From assembly GCA_026192395.1 (NCBI GenBank), contig WACF01000001.1:1325637-1389636 (forward strand): a DNA stretch of 64,000 nt, written 5' to 3'. Below the pieces are notes generated by a model, which ran no database searches, was not told the origin of the DNA, and was given only the letters and a program-made list of their open reading frames with translations. A program made the position numbers and the translations under genes. The stretch comes from Proteobacteria bacterium 005FR1 (GTDB taxonomy: Bacteria > Pseudomonadota > Gammaproteobacteria > Pseudomonadales > Cellvibrionaceae). Shown here one piece after another: positions 26,551-37,387 of this stretch. How positions within the stretch are numbered: position 1 is the stretch's first letter; every line of letters starts with the position of its first letter.

Positions 26551-29178
26551 TTAGAAAGAAGTACCCAGAGAAAACTGGAAGAATTCTTCCTCATCAAATT
26601 CCTGCTGCTGGAGCGGTCTTGAAATACTGAATGTCAGAGGACCAAACCCGGAGATCCAGGTGAGGCCGACACCGGCGGAAGCGCTCAGGCCGTCGAAGCT
26701 GATGTCTTCCACACAGTTCAACTGGCCAGGTCCGCAATCCGTATCAAAGACATTACCGGCGTCGACGAAAAATGCGGACTGCACGGAACGCTGATCTTTC
26801 ACAAAGGGTAATGGAAAAAGCAGTTCCGCGCTAGCCGTGACCAGGACGTTGCCACCAGCCGCGCGGTCGTTGCGGCCGATCACATAGTCCGCCAATTCGC
26901 CCACTTCGTTGGTCGAGCAATAGGGGCCGGGGACGTCGCAGAGAATATAGGCCAGCTCGTTGAGTCCGTCGTTGTCCACATCCGCAAACTCGTAGTTCAG
27001 ACGCCGTGCCGGAGTGCTGCGTGGACCCAGCGTGTTGCGCTCGAAACCGCGAACGGTGCCGAAACCGCCAGCGTAGAAATTCTCGAATGGCGGCACCTCT
27101 TCGAGGTCACCGTAGGCGTCGGCGTAACCGAGCTGGGTGCGCAACCGAAGGGTCAGGCTATTGGTAAGCGGCTGGAACATCTGACCCTCATAGCGCAGCT
27201 TGTAAAATTCCAGGTCGCCGCCGGGCAGAGCAACTTCCAGCGATAATTGCTGCTGCGCTCCACGATTGGGCAGAATGCCGCGGTTGAGCGTGGACTTGCC
27301 CCAGGAAAAGCTGAGGTTAAGCCAATCGAATTCGCTGCCAGCCCGGTCGATGAAGCCGGTGGGACTGGTACCCAGAACCGGATCGCCCGGTGAGACAGGC
27401 GTGGTGGAAGTGAACGTAAATGCCTCGCGCTCCTCGGCAGTCGTCAATGCATTATAGGCATTCAACTCGGTTTGAGTGATATAGAGCTGTTCCGGCAGAC
27501 CCTCGAGCAAACGGGGCGTTGTCAGGTACTCCTGAGACAAGTAATCCTCTTCACCGAGCGTGAGGTGGGTATAGCCGAAGCTGAAACCGACCCGCGACAC
27601 TTCCGACAGCGGATAGCCGAAGTTGATGGACGCGCCGTAGCGATCGGTTCGGGACGCCGCCACGTTGAATTCTTCGTAGTCGGTTTCCTGATAGAACACC
27701 GAGAAGCCGCGGCTCACACCATCTTCGGTGAAATACGGATCGAGATAATTGAAGTTGATGGAGGACTGGTAGGCGTTCTTATTGATGCCAAAACCAACAC
27801 TCTTGCCAGTACCGAACCAGTTCTGGTCGGTGAAGCTCGCGCCCACCACGGCCCCGAAGCCTTGCGAGTAGCCCACCTGGAAATTCATGGTTCGGTTGGG
27901 CTGTTCTTCCACGGTGTAGATCACGTCGATCTGGTCTTCGGTACCGGGAACTTCGACGGTCTCCACTTCCACTTGCTTGAAGAAGCCAAGTCGCTCCAGA
28001 CGCACTTTCGACTGATCGATTCTGGCCGTGGACGCGGAAGCGCCTTCCATTTGACGCATTTCCCGGCGCAGCACCTCATCCATGGTCTGGGTGTTACCGC
28101 GGAATTCCACACGGCGCACATACGCGCGCTGACCCGGCTCGATAAAGAACGTGATGTCGACCGTCTTATCGTCTTGATTGGGCTCCGGGATGCCCCGCGC
28201 TTCGGCGAAGGTATAACCCTCATTGCCGAGACGTTGGGTAATGTACTCCGAGGAGGTGGTCATCAGCAGCTGGGAGAAGGTCTGACCTGACCGTACCGCA
28301 ATGTAACGTCGGATCTCCTCTTCGGACAACACGGGGTCACCGGCGAGGTTCACCTCATCGACGGTGTAGACGTCGCCTTCGGTGATATTGATGGTGATGT
28401 AAACCTGCTCACGATCGGGGCTGATCGATACCGGCGCTGAATCGATATTGAAATCCAGATAGCCTCGATTGCGGTAGAAAGACTCGAGTCGCTCCAGGTC
28501 GCCGGTGAGTTTCTCACTGGCGTACTTGTCATTGCCGCTGATCCAGGACAGCCAGCCAGTGGTCTGAATTTCGAAGAGATCCAGCAGCTCATCCTCATCG
28601 AAGTCTTGGTTGCCGACGATGTTGATGTGCTTGATGCGCGCTTCTTTGCCCTCGTCGACGTTGATGTTCAGCCGCACCTGATTGTTCGGCAGATCCACCA
28701 CTTCGGTATCCACGGAGGCGCCATAGCGGCCCTGCTTCACATACTCGCGTTGCAGACTCAGCGCCATGCCCTCGAGGGTGGCGCGCTTGAGAATTTGCCC
28801 TTCGGCGAGGCCGTTGTCGGCAAGACTTCGCATCAGGTCTTCGGTTTTGATGGCCTTGTTGCCATCGATGTTGATTTCGCTGATGGCGGGTAGCTCGGTA
28901 ACTGATATCACCAACACGCCATTTTCATCTCTACCGATTTCGATGTTGCCGAAAAAACCGGTCTGGAAAAGCTGCCGAGTCGCCTCACCCAAGGTGCGCT
29001 GGGAGACCACGTCACCCACCTGGATCGGCAGAGCGGTGAAAACCGTTCCAGCCGAAACGCGCTGCAATCCCTCCACGCGGATGTCAGTCACTTGAAAACG
29101 GTCAGTTGGAGCGAGGTCCTGCGCCAGCACAGGCACGGACAAAAGGAAAAAAACTACCAGACAAGCTATTCGCTTCAT
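26551..29178 (-). CDS. bamA: Outer membrane protein assembly factor BamA
   Basis: Central component of the BAM complex that inserts beta-barrel proteins. After a signal peptide (KRIACLVVFFLLSVPVLAQ), five POTRA domains fill about residues 25-430, and a 16-strand barrel the rest. The loop-6 VRGF motif lies near residue 708 in TVRGFERNTLGPR, and the protein ends in the aromatic FSLGTSF barrel signal. Length 875 exceeds E. coli BamA (810); the extra residues look like extended extracellular loops (570-650 and 740-780). BamC is encoded at 61.6 kb; BamB, BamD and BamE are not in the window. Confidence 0.97.
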   Translation of the reverse strand: MKRIACLVVFFLLSVPVLAQDLAPTDRFQVTDIRVEGLQRVSAGTVFTALPIQVGDVVSQRTLGEATRQLFQTGFFGNIEIGRDENGVLVISVTELPAISEINIDGNKAIKTEDLMRSLADNGLAEGQILKRATLEGMALSLQREYVKQGRYGASVDTEVVDLPNNQVRLNINVDEGKEARIKHINIVGNQDFDEDELLDLFEIQTTGWLSWISGNDKYASEKLTGDLERLESFYRNRGYLDFNIDSAPVSISPDREQVYITINITEGDVYTVDEVNLAGDPVLSEEEIRRYIAVRSGQTFSQLLMTTSSEYITQRLGNEGYTFAEARGIPEPNQDDKTVDITFFIEPGQRAYVRRVEFRGNTQTMDEVLRREMRQMEGASASTARIDQSKVRLERLGFFKQVEVETVEVPGTEDQIDVIYTVEEQPNRTMNFQVGYSQGFGAVVGASFTDQNWFGTGKSVGFGINKNAYQSSINFNYLDPYFTEDGVSRGFSVFYQETDYEEFNVAASRTDRYGASINFGYPLSEVSRVGFSFGYTHLTLGEEDYLSQEYLTTPRLLEGLPEQLYITQTELNAYNALTTAEEREAFTFTSTTPVSPGDPVLGTSPTGFIDRAGSEFDWLNLSFSWGKSTLNRGILPNRGAQQQLSLEVALPGGDLEFYKLRYEGQMFQPLTNSLTLRLRTQLGYADAYGDLEEVPPFENFYAGGFGTVRGFERNTLGPRSTPARRLNYEFADVDNDGLNELAYILCDVPGPYCSTNEVGELADYVIGRNDRAAGGNVLVTASAELLFPLPFVKDQRSVQSAFFVDAGNVFDTDCGPGQLNCVEDISFDGLSASAGVGLTWISGFGPLTFSISRPLQQQEFDEEEFFQFSLGTSF

Positions 29179-29414
29179 AAAATTTCTAGGTCTTCAATAG
29201 AAGTGACTGACTCGATCGTGCGGGGACAAGTGGCTGGACGTTATCTCTGCTGGACCTTGAGTGTTCTAAGTATAGTGATCTAATTCTTTTACCCTTGGAG
29301 TTTTCGGACCCTTCCCATCTGCGCAGGCCACCGAATCTCCTGTTCCATGCGTTTCTTGTTATTCCATCTTCACTCGTTAGAGCTTGCCTGCTGGCCTCGG
29401 GCCTGTCGCCTGGA

Positions 29415-30758
29415 TCAACCCAGGCGCAAAACGTCGTTATACAGGGCCAGCAACATAATTCCGACCACGACGAACAGCCCGACCTGGTAACCGATCATCT
29501 GAGCCCGCTCCGAGACCGGGCTCCCCTTGACCGCTTCGACCAGGAAATAGGCCAGGTGCCCGCCATCCAACACAGGGATGGGCAGCAAGTTGAAAACGCC
29601 GAGGCTGACACTCAGCAGTGCCAGAAAGCTGACAAAGCTCATCCAGCCCGCGTCCGCCGAGGAACCCGCGACTTTAGCAATGGTGATTGGCCCGCTCAAG
29701 TTTTTCGTGGAGATCTCTCCGACGATGAGCTTCTTGACCGAGTCGAGCACAAAGACCGAGGTCTCCCAGGTCTCGTTGGCGGCCTCCACAAAGGCGCCCG
29801 GGATGGAATACTCGTAGCGGCGAATCCAATCCTCCGGCCACTGGCCGCCAACACCGATTTTGCCGACGGTCTTGCCCCCCTCGGTTTCCGGCCGCGGTGT
29901 GACCAGAAGATTCGCCTGTTCGCCACCCCGGTCCACCAGCACCTGGATGTTTTCACCCGGACGGGCACTGATGTAGTCGACCCACTCAGTCCAAGTGTCC
30001 ACAGGCTGCCCGTTCACGGCCAGAACCCGGTCGCCGGTGGCAAAACCGGCCTGTTCGGCCGGGCTGTCTTCGAGGATCTGCCCGACCACCACTGGTGGGG
30101 GCTGAAGACTGAGGCCTATACCAGCCAGCACATCGGGCTCTTCAGCGCCTTTCAGCCAATCCTTGATCGGGGCACGGGAGGTGTAGACGAGGTCGGAATT
30201 CGGATACTTTACCGTAAAGGACATCACCCCTGTTTCACCCAGGCGCTCTATCAGCGCACGGCTGACTGCCTGGCGGGTCGGGGTGGGCTCGCCGTCCACG
30301 GCGACGATTTCCTGGCCCTGTTCCAGACCCGCAGCGGCGGCGATGGAGCCCTCCTCCACTTCGCCGACCATGGGGATGAAATCGGCGGTACCGGGAATGA
30401 GCAAGACCCAGAAAAGCAGGACTGCGAGAATGAAATTGGCCAGCGGACCCGCCGCGACGATAGCGAAGCGCTTGCCGACGGACTGCTGCGTGAAGGCATA
30501 GGGAAGGTCTTCGGGCTTTACCTCGCCCTCGCGCTCATCGAGCATCTTGACGTAGCCGCCCAGCGGAATGGGGGCGATGGTGTACTGGGTGCCGGTCTTG
30601 TCGTACCAGGAGAACAGCGGCTTGCCGAAGCCGACCGAGAATCGGAGCACCCGGACCCCGCAGCGTCTCGCGACGTAGAAGTGACCGAACTCGTGGATGG
30701 TTACCAGGAAAATCAGGGCAACCAGGAACCAGAGAATCGTTTCCAAACCACCTAGCAT
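29415..30758 (-). CDS. rseP: Site-2 protease RseP
   Basis: Inner-membrane zinc protease that makes the second cut in the anti-sigma factor RseA and so activates sigma E; also clears signal peptides. The zinc motif HEFGH is at residues 22-26 in the first helix, the third ligand in NLLPIPVLDGGHL near residue 390. Two PDZ domains lie between (about 120-300, GEVEEGSIAAAAGL and EDSPAEQAGFATGDR). Length 447. Between dxr and bamA, the standard order. The 236-bp gap to bamA suggests that bamA also has its own promoter. Confidence 0.96.
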   Translation of the reverse strand: MLGGLETILWFLVALIFLVTIHEFGHFYVARRCGVRVLRFSVGFGKPLFSWYDKTGTQYTIAPIPLGGYVKMLDEREGEVKPEDLPYAFTQQSVGKRFAIVAAGPLANFILAVLLFWVLLIPGTADFIPMVGEVEEGSIAAAAGLEQGQEIVAVDGEPTPTRQAVSRALIERLGETGVMSFTVKYPNSDLVYTSRAPIKDWLKGAEEPDVLAGIGLSLQPPPVVVGQILEDSPAEQAGFATGDRVLAVNGQPVDTWTEWVDYISARPGENIQVLVDRGGEQANLLVTPRPETEGGKTVGKIGVGGQWPEDWIRRYEYSIPGAFVEAANETWETSVFVLDSVKKLIVGEISTKNLSGPITIAKVAGSSADAGWMSFVSFLALLSVSLGVFNLLPIPVLDGGHLAYFLVEAVKGSPVSERAQMIGYQVGLFVVVGIMLLALYNDVLRLG

Positions 30759-30803
30759 TTCGCAGAGCCTTAACTGAATCTCAATAGATCTCGCCGGCGA
30801 GAG

Positions 30804-31991
<1,188 letters not shown>

Positions 31992-32027
31992 CGGGGCAAA
32001 TCTGTAATTGTGGTGGCCCTCGAGCGA

Positions 32028-32885
32028 TCAGCCGCCCAGCGCCTGGCCACTAAGAATATAGCCGCTGAGAAGATACGCCAGCGCGAATACCGGCGCAGCG
32101 GCGGTAATGCTGTCGACACGGTCGAGAATCCCCCCATGTCCGGGCAGAATGGTCCCGCTGTCTTTGATGCCGCGCTGGCGCTTCAACATGCTCTCGAGCA
32201 AATCGCCCATCACCGACGCGAGGCTCGCGGGAACGATCAAGGCGAGCAGCCACCAGTGCGCTCCGCCCCCAAGTACCATCGCCAGCACAAGCGCGAAAAC
32301 CACGCTCGAGGCCAGACCACCGGCGAAGCCCTCGCGGGACTTGCCGGGGCTGACCGAGGGTGCCAGTTTGCGCTTGCCCCATTTGCGCCCGACGAAGAAT
32401 GCACCGATGTCGGCACAAGCGACGCTGGCCACGAGGATCAGAATCAGCCACTCGCCAGCCGGTTGCGCGCGCAGAAAGACAATCGCCGCCCAGGTGGGCA
32501 CCAGCACCAGCAGTCCCATCAGGGTCTGCTCCCAGCGCCTGGACCAAAAACGGGCGTGGGCGGGATAACTCTTCACCAGCCAGGTAGCGAACAGCCACCA
32601 CACTACTGCGAGCAACGAGATCCCCGTCATTCGATTTTCTACAAACTCGCTTCCCAAGCGCAGGAAACCGACCCACCACCAACATGCTGCGATCAGCAGT
32701 GCAAAAGCAAGCGCAAAGCCGGCACGCGCAGCGCCGGAAAAATGGGCAAGCCGCGACCACTCCCAGGCCCCCACCACGAAAACCACCGCGGCAAGAATCG
32801 CGAAGAGGGAGAGGGGCAGAAAGAAAACCGCTGCGAGAAGGACCGCAGCGAGAACAATGGCAGTGATGATCCGTTGCTTAAGCAC
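32028..32885 (-). CDS. cdsA: Phosphatidate cytidylyltransferase
   Basis: Inner-membrane enzyme that makes CDP-diacylglycerol, precursor of all phospholipids. Seven to eight hydrophobic helices are visible across 285 residues. The signature near the C-terminus is SGTILPGHGGILDRVDS, preceded by KRKLAPSVSPGKSREGF, both with conserved charged residues of the active site. GTG start, overlapping the end of uppS by eight bases. Confidence 0.95.
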   Translation of the reverse strand: MLKQRIITAIVLAAVLLAAVFFLPLSLFAILAAVVFVVGAWEWSRLAHFSGAARAGFALAFALLIAACWWWVGFLRLGSEFVENRMTGISLLAVVWWLFATWLVKSYPAHARFWSRRWEQTLMGLLVLVPTWAAIVFLRAQPAGEWLILILVASVACADIGAFFVGRKWGKRKLAPSVSPGKSREGFAGGLASSVVFALVLAMVLGGGAHWWLLALIVPASLASVMGDLLESMLKRQRGIKDSGTILPGHGGILDRVDSITAAAPVFALAYLLSGYILSGQALGG

Positions 32886-33675
32886 CGGGGTTTCCCTTCA
32901 CCTGATCACCGGTCAGGCCGAAACGGCGCTGGCGGCGATGGAATTCGGCCACTGCTTCGCTCAGGTCTTCACTGGTGAAATCCGGCCACAGGCGAGTACT
33001 GAAATACAGCTCGGCATAGGCGGTCTGCCAGAGGAGGAAGTTACTGATGCGGTATTCACCGCCGGTGCGGATCAGCAGATCCGGAGGCGGCAGGTCGGGC
33101 ATGCTCAGCTCGGCGTCAATGGTCGTCTCGTCGATATCGTCCACGGCCAGTTCACCGCGGGCGACTTTCGCCGCGATCGCCTTGGTGGCGTTGACAATGT
33201 CCCACTTGCCGCCGTAGTCCGCGGCAATGACCAGGTGAGTGGTGCCCGCGCGGGTCATTTCCTCAGCGGTTTGGATGGCGTCGAGCACCTTGGGGCTGAA
33301 GCGATCGCGACCGCCGATGACCCGCAGGCGAATGCCTTCTTCCCGCAGACGCGGACTTTCGCCTTTGAGGTAGTTCTGGAAGAGCTTCATGAGCGCATCA
33401 ACCTCTCGCGCTGGTCGCTTCCAGTTTTCACTGCTGAAGGCAAACAGGGTCAAGGCTTCCACTCCTTCATCGCGGCACACGGTGAGCATGTCGCGAATTC
33501 GCTCCACCCCCGCTTTGTGGCCGTTGATGTGGAGCATCCCGCGCTTCTTTGCCCAGCGACTGTTGCCATCCATGATGATGGCGATGTGCCGCAGCGAATT
33601 ATTAGACCCCACGGGACTTACCACCTGCTTGGCTACCTGCTTGGCCAACTGTCGGGCTCCAACTGCCTGGCTCAA
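32878..33675 (-). CDS. uppS: Undecaprenyl diphosphate synthase
   Basis: Cis-prenyltransferase making the C55 lipid carrier for peptidoglycan and O-antigen. HIAIIMDGNSRWAKKRG carries the catalytic Asp; LTLFAFSSENWKRP and the C-terminal PDLLIRTGGEYRISNFLLWQ region (Arg, Glu) are the other family motifs. The open frame starts at a TTG at 33675, which gives a 25-residue N-terminal extension with a short repeat (AKQVAKQV); a GTG about 21 codons later would give the more usual length. The true start is unsettled. Confidence 0.94.
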   Translation of the reverse strand: MSQAVGARQLAKQVAKQVVSPVGSNNSLRHIAIIMDGNSRWAKKRGMLHINGHKAGVERIRDMLTVCRDEGVEALTLFAFSSENWKRPAREVDALMKLFQNYLKGESPRLREEGIRLRVIGGRDRFSPKVLDAIQTAEEMTRAGTTHLVIAADYGGKWDIVNATKAIAAKVARGELAVDDIDETTIDAELSMPDLPPPDLLIRTGGEYRISNFLLWQTAYAELYFSTRLWPDFTSEDLSEAVAEFHRRQRRFGLTGDQVKGNPGA

Positions 33676-33711
33676 ATTTGTTCGACAAAAACCTCAAAAC
33701 AGACCAGCCAA

Positions 33712-34269
33712 TCAGATTTCCATCAGGTCGGTTTCTTTCTCCGCCAACTTCTTGTCAACCTGCTCGATGTACTTGTTGGTCAGCTTCTGAATATCGTCTC
33801 CTGCCTTGTGCTCGTCGTCCTCGCTGATCTGCTTTTCTTTCAGCAGATCCTTCACCTGCGCCAGCGCATCGCGACGGATGTTGCGCACGGATACGCGAGC
33901 GGTTTCCGCTTCGTTGCGGGCCTGTTTGATGAAGCCCTTGCGGGTTTCCTCGGTCAGCGCCGGCATGGGAACTCGAATCACACCCCCGGTGGTGCTCGGG
34001 TTCAGGCCGAGATCGGATTTCATGATCGCCTTCTCGATTTCGGGCACCAGGGATTTTTCCCAGGGATTGATAACCAGTGTGCGGGCGTCTTCAACCGTCA
34101 CGTTGCCCACTTGGTTCAGCGGCGTCTGGTTACCGTAGTAGGAGACACTGATGCCGTCGAGGATGCTCGGATGAGCACGACCGGTGCGAATCTTGTTGAA
34201 GTGTATGCCCAGCGAGTCCAGGCTCTTCTTCATTCGCTCTTCTGCATCCTTTTTGATGTCGTTGATCAT
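33712..34269 (-). CDS. frr: Ribosome recycling factor
   Basis: With EF-G, splits the ribosome after termination. The 185 residues match the family length. [21 protein letters not shown] near residue 30 and [16 protein letters not shown] near 75 are the conserved domain I/II segments; the C-terminal half is the long helical bundle. Located between pyrH and uppS as in most proteobacteria. Confidence 0.97.
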   Translation of the reverse strand: MINDIKKDAEERMKKSLDSLGIHFNKIRTGRAHPSILDGISVSYYGNQTPLNQVGNVTVEDARTLVINPWEKSLVPEIEKAIMKSDLGLNPSTTGGVIRVPMPALTEETRKGFIKQARNEAETARVSVRNIRRDALAQVKDLLKEKQISEDDEHKAGDDIQKLTNKYIEQVDKKLAEKETDLMEI

Positions 34270-34307
34270 CGCTGCTGTCTCCAGTCACTAAGCCAGTCAA
34301 TAGCTGT

Positions 34308-35030
34308 TTATTGAATCAGGGTGCCTTCGTCGGCGCCGACGATAATATTCAGGAGCGCACCCGTTTTATTCATTTTGAAGACCCGCACCGGCATGTTGTG
34401 ATCGCGGCACAGGCAAATGGCGGTGAGATCCATCACCTCGAGCTTTTTGTCCAGAACCTGGTCGTAGCTCAGCACCTCGAACTTGCTGGCGCTCTTGTCC
34501 TTCATGGGATCGGCTGTGTACACGCCGTCCACCTTGGTCGCCTTAAGGACGATATCAGCTTCCACCTCGATGCCGCGAAGGCAGGCGGCGGAATCAGTGG
34601 TAAAAAAGGGATTGCCCGTACCCGCGGCAAAGATAACCACGTCGCCATTGCTGAGGAAGCGGATGGCCTGACGGCGATCGTAATGTTCGACGATGCCGCT
34701 CATGGGAATCGCTGACATCACACGGGATGAGATATTGGAGCGCTCCAGCGCATCGCGCATGGCCAGCGCGTTCATGACAGTGGCCAGCATGCCCATGTGG
34801 TCGCCGGTCACGCGATCGAGTCCCGCCGCATTCAGGGCGGCGCCGCGGAACAGATTGCCTCCGCCGATGACCAGCCCGACCTGTACGCCAATTCCAACCA
34901 GCTGCCCGATTTCCAGAGCCATCTTGTCGAGCACCTTGGGGTCGATCCCAAAGCCCTCTGACCCCATCAATTCTTCCCCGCTGAGTTTCAACAGTATTCT
35001 TTTGTACTTTTTATCCCGGGTTTGGGGCAT
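34308..35030 (-). CDS. pyrH: UMP kinase
   Basis: Hexameric amino-acid-kinase-fold enzyme that phosphorylates UMP, the gateway to UTP and [18 protein letters not shown] is the ATP-binding N-terminus, [10 protein letters not shown] the glycine loop, and [13 protein letters not shown] the UMP-binding loop. I use the ATG at 35030: GGAG stands eight bases upstream and the result has the usual 240 residues. The frame also opens eight codons upstream. Confidence 0.96.
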   Translation of the reverse strand: MPQTRDKKYKRILLKLSGEELMGSEGFGIDPKVLDKMALEIGQLVGIGVQVGLVIGGGNLFRGAALNAAGLDRVTGDHMGMLATVMNALAMRDALERSNISSRVMSAIPMSGIVEHYDRRQAIRFLSNGDVVIFAAGTGNPFFTTDSAACLRGIEVEADIVLKATKVDGVYTADPMKDKSASKFEVLSYDQVLDKKLEVMDLTAICLCRDHNMPVRVFKMNKTGALLNIIVGADEGTLIQ

Positions 35031-35120
35031 TTCTGGATCTCCATCTGAATACATGGATACGGCGGCGACTCTTTTGCGGCACCCCCGGCGCTGCCAAGGG
35101 TGCAGAATTCAGATTGGCCA

Positions 35121-35141
35121 GGGGCGGACAGGGTCCGCCCC
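35121..35141. other. Hairpin between tsf and pyrH
   Basis: A perfect 9-bp stem GGGGCGGAC/GTCCGCCCC with a three-base loop. There is no U-run on the minus strand, so it is not a normal terminator; it may stabilise the tsf 3' end or act as a processing site. Confidence 0.5.
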
Positions 35142-35166
35142 GTGACACTTGGTTCTGGCTACTTGC

Positions 35167-36042
35167 TTACTTCTTGCTGGCGTTGACCTGAGCCGCCACT
35201 TCCGCGGCGAAGTCAACGGCGGCCTTCTCGATGCCCTCACCCACTTCGAAGCGCGCAAAGGCAACGATTTCGGCTCCGGCATCCTTGGCCAGCTGGCCCA
35301 CGCTGACGTCGGGATTCTTAACGAAGGGCTGCTCGGTCAGGCTGTTTTCCTTCAGGAACTTGTTGATCCGGCCCTGCATCATCTTCTCAACGATGTTGTC
35401 CGGCTTGCCGGCCATGTCGGGCTGGGCCTTGATGATCTCTTCTTCTTTGGAGACCACTTCCGCGGGCATATCGGCCGGGTTGACCACTTGCGGATTCACC
35501 GCCGCCACGTGCATGGCGATGTCGCGGGCCAGCTCACCGTTGCCGCCCTTGAGCTGCACCAGTACGCCGATTCTATTGTTGGAGTGTACATAGGAGCCAA
35601 CCACGCCGCCTTCCGCGGACAGGGCCAGAGCACGACGTACGCCGATGTTTTCGCCGATCTTCTGAACCAGTGCCTGGCGCTGCTCTTCCAGATCACCTTC
35701 CATCAGGGCAGCCACATCGGTCTGCTTTTCGGCGAAGGCCTTGTCCACCACTTTGCCGACAAAGCCGAGGAAGTTGTCGTCGCGAGCCACGAAGTCGGTT
35801 TCGCTGTTCACTTCCACCATGATGCCGTAGCTTTCGTCGTCCGCCACCTTGATGGCAACAACGCCGTCGGCCGCGGTGCGGTCGGCTTTCTTAGCTGCCT
35901 TCAGGCCGCTGGCCTTGCGCAGGTTCTCAATGGCCAGCTCGATGTCGCCATCGGCTTCGACCAGCGCCTTTTTACATTCCATCATGCCGAGCCCGGTGCG
36001 CTCGCGCAGTTCTTTTACCATCGAAGCAGAAATCGCTGCCAT
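35167..36042 (-). CDS. tsf: Elongation factor Ts
   Basis: Guanine-nucleotide exchange factor for EF-Tu. [20 protein letters not shown] is the N-terminal UBA-like domain; [12 protein letters not shown] carries the TDF(V) motif that enters the EF-Tu nucleotide pocket. Two core subdomains and a coiled-coil segment follow. Length 291. Downstream of rpsB beyond an attenuator-like hairpin. Confidence 0.97.
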   Translation of the reverse strand: MAAISASMVKELRERTGLGMMECKKALVEADGDIELAIENLRKASGLKAAKKADRTAADGVVAIKVADDESYGIMVEVNSETDFVARDDNFLGFVGKVVDKAFAEKQTDVAALMEGDLEEQRQALVQKIGENIGVRRALALSAEGGVVGSYVHSNNRIGVLVQLKGGNGELARDIAMHVAAVNPQVVNPADMPAEVVSKEEEIIKAQPDMAGKPDNIVEKMMQGRINKFLKENSLTEQPFVKNPDVSVGQLAKDAGAEIVAFARFEVGEGIEKAAVDFAAEVAAQVNASKK

Positions 36043-36245
36043 GATTCTATCCTCGTCTATTCATCAGAATCTGTTATCGGAGAGTCGAGCGCCATGGTGC
36101 TGGGCACCTGCGCCAGGGCTGGCAGGCTACTGAGAAACTAGTCACCAACCTGCTCGGCCAATGTCGACCATCTGTGGATTGCAATGTCCGGAGTACTGGA
36201 GCTGAAACGGGACCGCTGCGAAAACGGCTCCTCTTGCTGACTCCG

Positions 36246-36271
36246 GTTGAAAAAAGGGGGCCAACGCCCCC
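36246..36271 (-). terminator. Terminator or attenuator between rpsB and tsf
   Basis: On the minus strand AAGGGGGC-GTTG-GCCCCCTT is followed directly by T-residues, a textbook intrinsic terminator just after rpsB. As tsf lies downstream on the same strand, it probably works as a partial terminator, as known between these two genes in E. coli. Confidence 0.82.
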
Positions 36272-36300
36272 TTTCACATTCGTGGCTGGAGAGTCGGCCC

Positions 36301-37065
36301 TTAGCCTGCCTTGCTCTCGGCGTCGGCGGAACCTTCACCGCCTTCCACTTCAACGAACTCGTCCTGAGCAGGAGCCCCTGAACCTTTCTGGGCGCCTTCG
36401 ATGCAGGCATCGGCTACCGCGGTCACGTAGAGCTTGATGGCGCGGATGGAGTCATCGTTGCCGGGAATCACGTAGTCGACACCAGCGGGATCGCTGTTGG
36501 TATCGACAATGCCGATCACCGGAATTCCCAACTTGTTGGCTTCCTGGATGGCAATACGCTCGTGTTCTACGTCAATCACGAACAGCGCATCCGGCAGACC
36601 GCCGATGTCCTTGATACCACCGATGGAGCGCTCGAGCTTCTCCATCATGCGGGTGCGCATCAGCGCTTCTTTCTTGGTGAGCAGGTCGAAAGTACCGTCC
36701 TGGCTCTGGGTTTCCAGCTCGCGATAGCGGCGAACGGAGCCACGGATGGTCTTGTAGTTGGTGAGCATGCCGCCCAGCCAGCGATGGCTGACGAAGGGCA
36801 TTCCGGCACGTTCGGCTTGTTCTTTGACGATTTTCTGCGCAGCCCGCTTGGTGCCGACGAAGAGAATTTTCTTTTTCTGGGCGGCCATCTTGGTGATGAC
36901 TTCCAGGGCGCTGTTGAAAGCGGGAACGGTACGCTCGAGGTTGATGATGTGGATCTTGTTGCGGGCGCCAAAGATGTACTCACCCATCTTCGGGTTCCAA
37001 TAGCGGGTCTGGTGTCCGAAATGGACGCCAGCCTGCAGCATTTCGCGCATGCTTACTGAGGTCAT
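36301..37065 (-). CDS. rpsB: Ribosomal protein S2
   Basis: Small-subunit protein S2, needed for S1 binding. [19 protein letters not shown] is the universal N-terminal signature; [13 protein letters not shown] and [21 protein letters not shown] follow. The start is the ATG at 37065, giving 254 residues; the frame extends 53 codons upstream through the leader, without family sequence. The C-terminal tail (from about 230) is acidic and Gly-rich. First gene of the long minus-strand run. Confidence 0.97.
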   Translation of the reverse strand: MTSVSMREMLQAGVHFGHQTRYWNPKMGEYIFGARNKIHIINLERTVPAFNSALEVITKMAAQKKKILFVGTKRAAQKIVKEQAERAGMPFVSHRWLGGMLTNYKTIRGSVRRYRELETQSQDGTFDLLTKKEALMRTRMMEKLERSIGGIKDIGGLPDALFVIDVEHERIAIQEANKLGIPVIGIVDTNSDPAGVDYVIPGNDDSIRAIKLYVTAVADACIEGAQKGSGAPAQDEFVEVEGGEGSADAESKAG

Positions 37066-37141
37066 AGTCTTTACCTGTTGGGTTAGGCCTCCATATACCC
37101 CATACATCAACCTCGACGGGACCAGCCCCCGAGGCACCCAG

Positions 37142-37161
37142 ACATATGTGCCGGTATATGT
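37142..37161 (-). promoter_or_regulatory. Inverted repeat in the rpsB leader (proximal)
   Basis: ACATAT and ATATGT pair across an eight-base loop, about 75 bases before the rpsB start. S2 is known to repress its own mRNA through its leader in E. coli; that this hairpin belongs to such a site is inference. Confidence 0.4.
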
Positions 37162-37190
37162 GTGACGTTTAGTGTGAACAGTTGTTGAAC

Positions 37191-37222
37191 GGTTGACTGA
37201 TCGGACCATTGACCGGTCAACC
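37191..37222 (-). promoter_or_regulatory. Inverted repeat in the rpsB leader (distal)
   Basis: GGTTGAC and GTCAACC pair perfectly across 18 bases, which themselves contain a GGTCAATGGTCC near-repeat. It lies in the transcribed leader if the promoter below is right. Confidence 0.4.
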
Positions 37223-37262
37223 ATGGCCAGATTCGGCCGCCGACTCGTTTTTCGGCGCGCGC

Positions 37263-37291
37263 TTTATACCACAAACGGTTTTCCGGATAAA
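37263..37291 (-). promoter_or_regulatory. rpsB promoter with GC-rich discriminator
   Basis: On the minus strand, TTTATC (37291-37286), 17 bp, then TATAAA (37268-37263), followed immediately by GCGCGCGCC. A GC-rich discriminator is typical of stringently controlled ribosomal promoters. The -35 is weak. Confidence 0.5.
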
Positions 37292-37387
37292 GAACCGGAG
37301 CATCTGGCGACGGGATTGCGGGCATCATTCTTGGCCTGGGTGGTTTACAATGGGCGCCTTCGATTCTCCCAGACCAGTTAGCGAATT

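Larger units (their letters stand above)
37066..37387. other. Divergent leader region between rpsB and map
   Basis: A 322-bp gap with no gene. It holds the rpsB promoter (37263-37291) and an approximately 190-base rpsB leader with two inverted repeats (37142-37161 and 37191-37222). A TACAAT at 37346-37351 may be the -10 of map, but I find no matching -35. Confidence 0.6.

Noticed and set aside
29179-29414. Sigma E promoter before bamA
   Set aside because: A TATACT-like -10 is present, but no GGAACTT-type -35 at the right spacing; bamA may have a promoter here but I cannot name its class.
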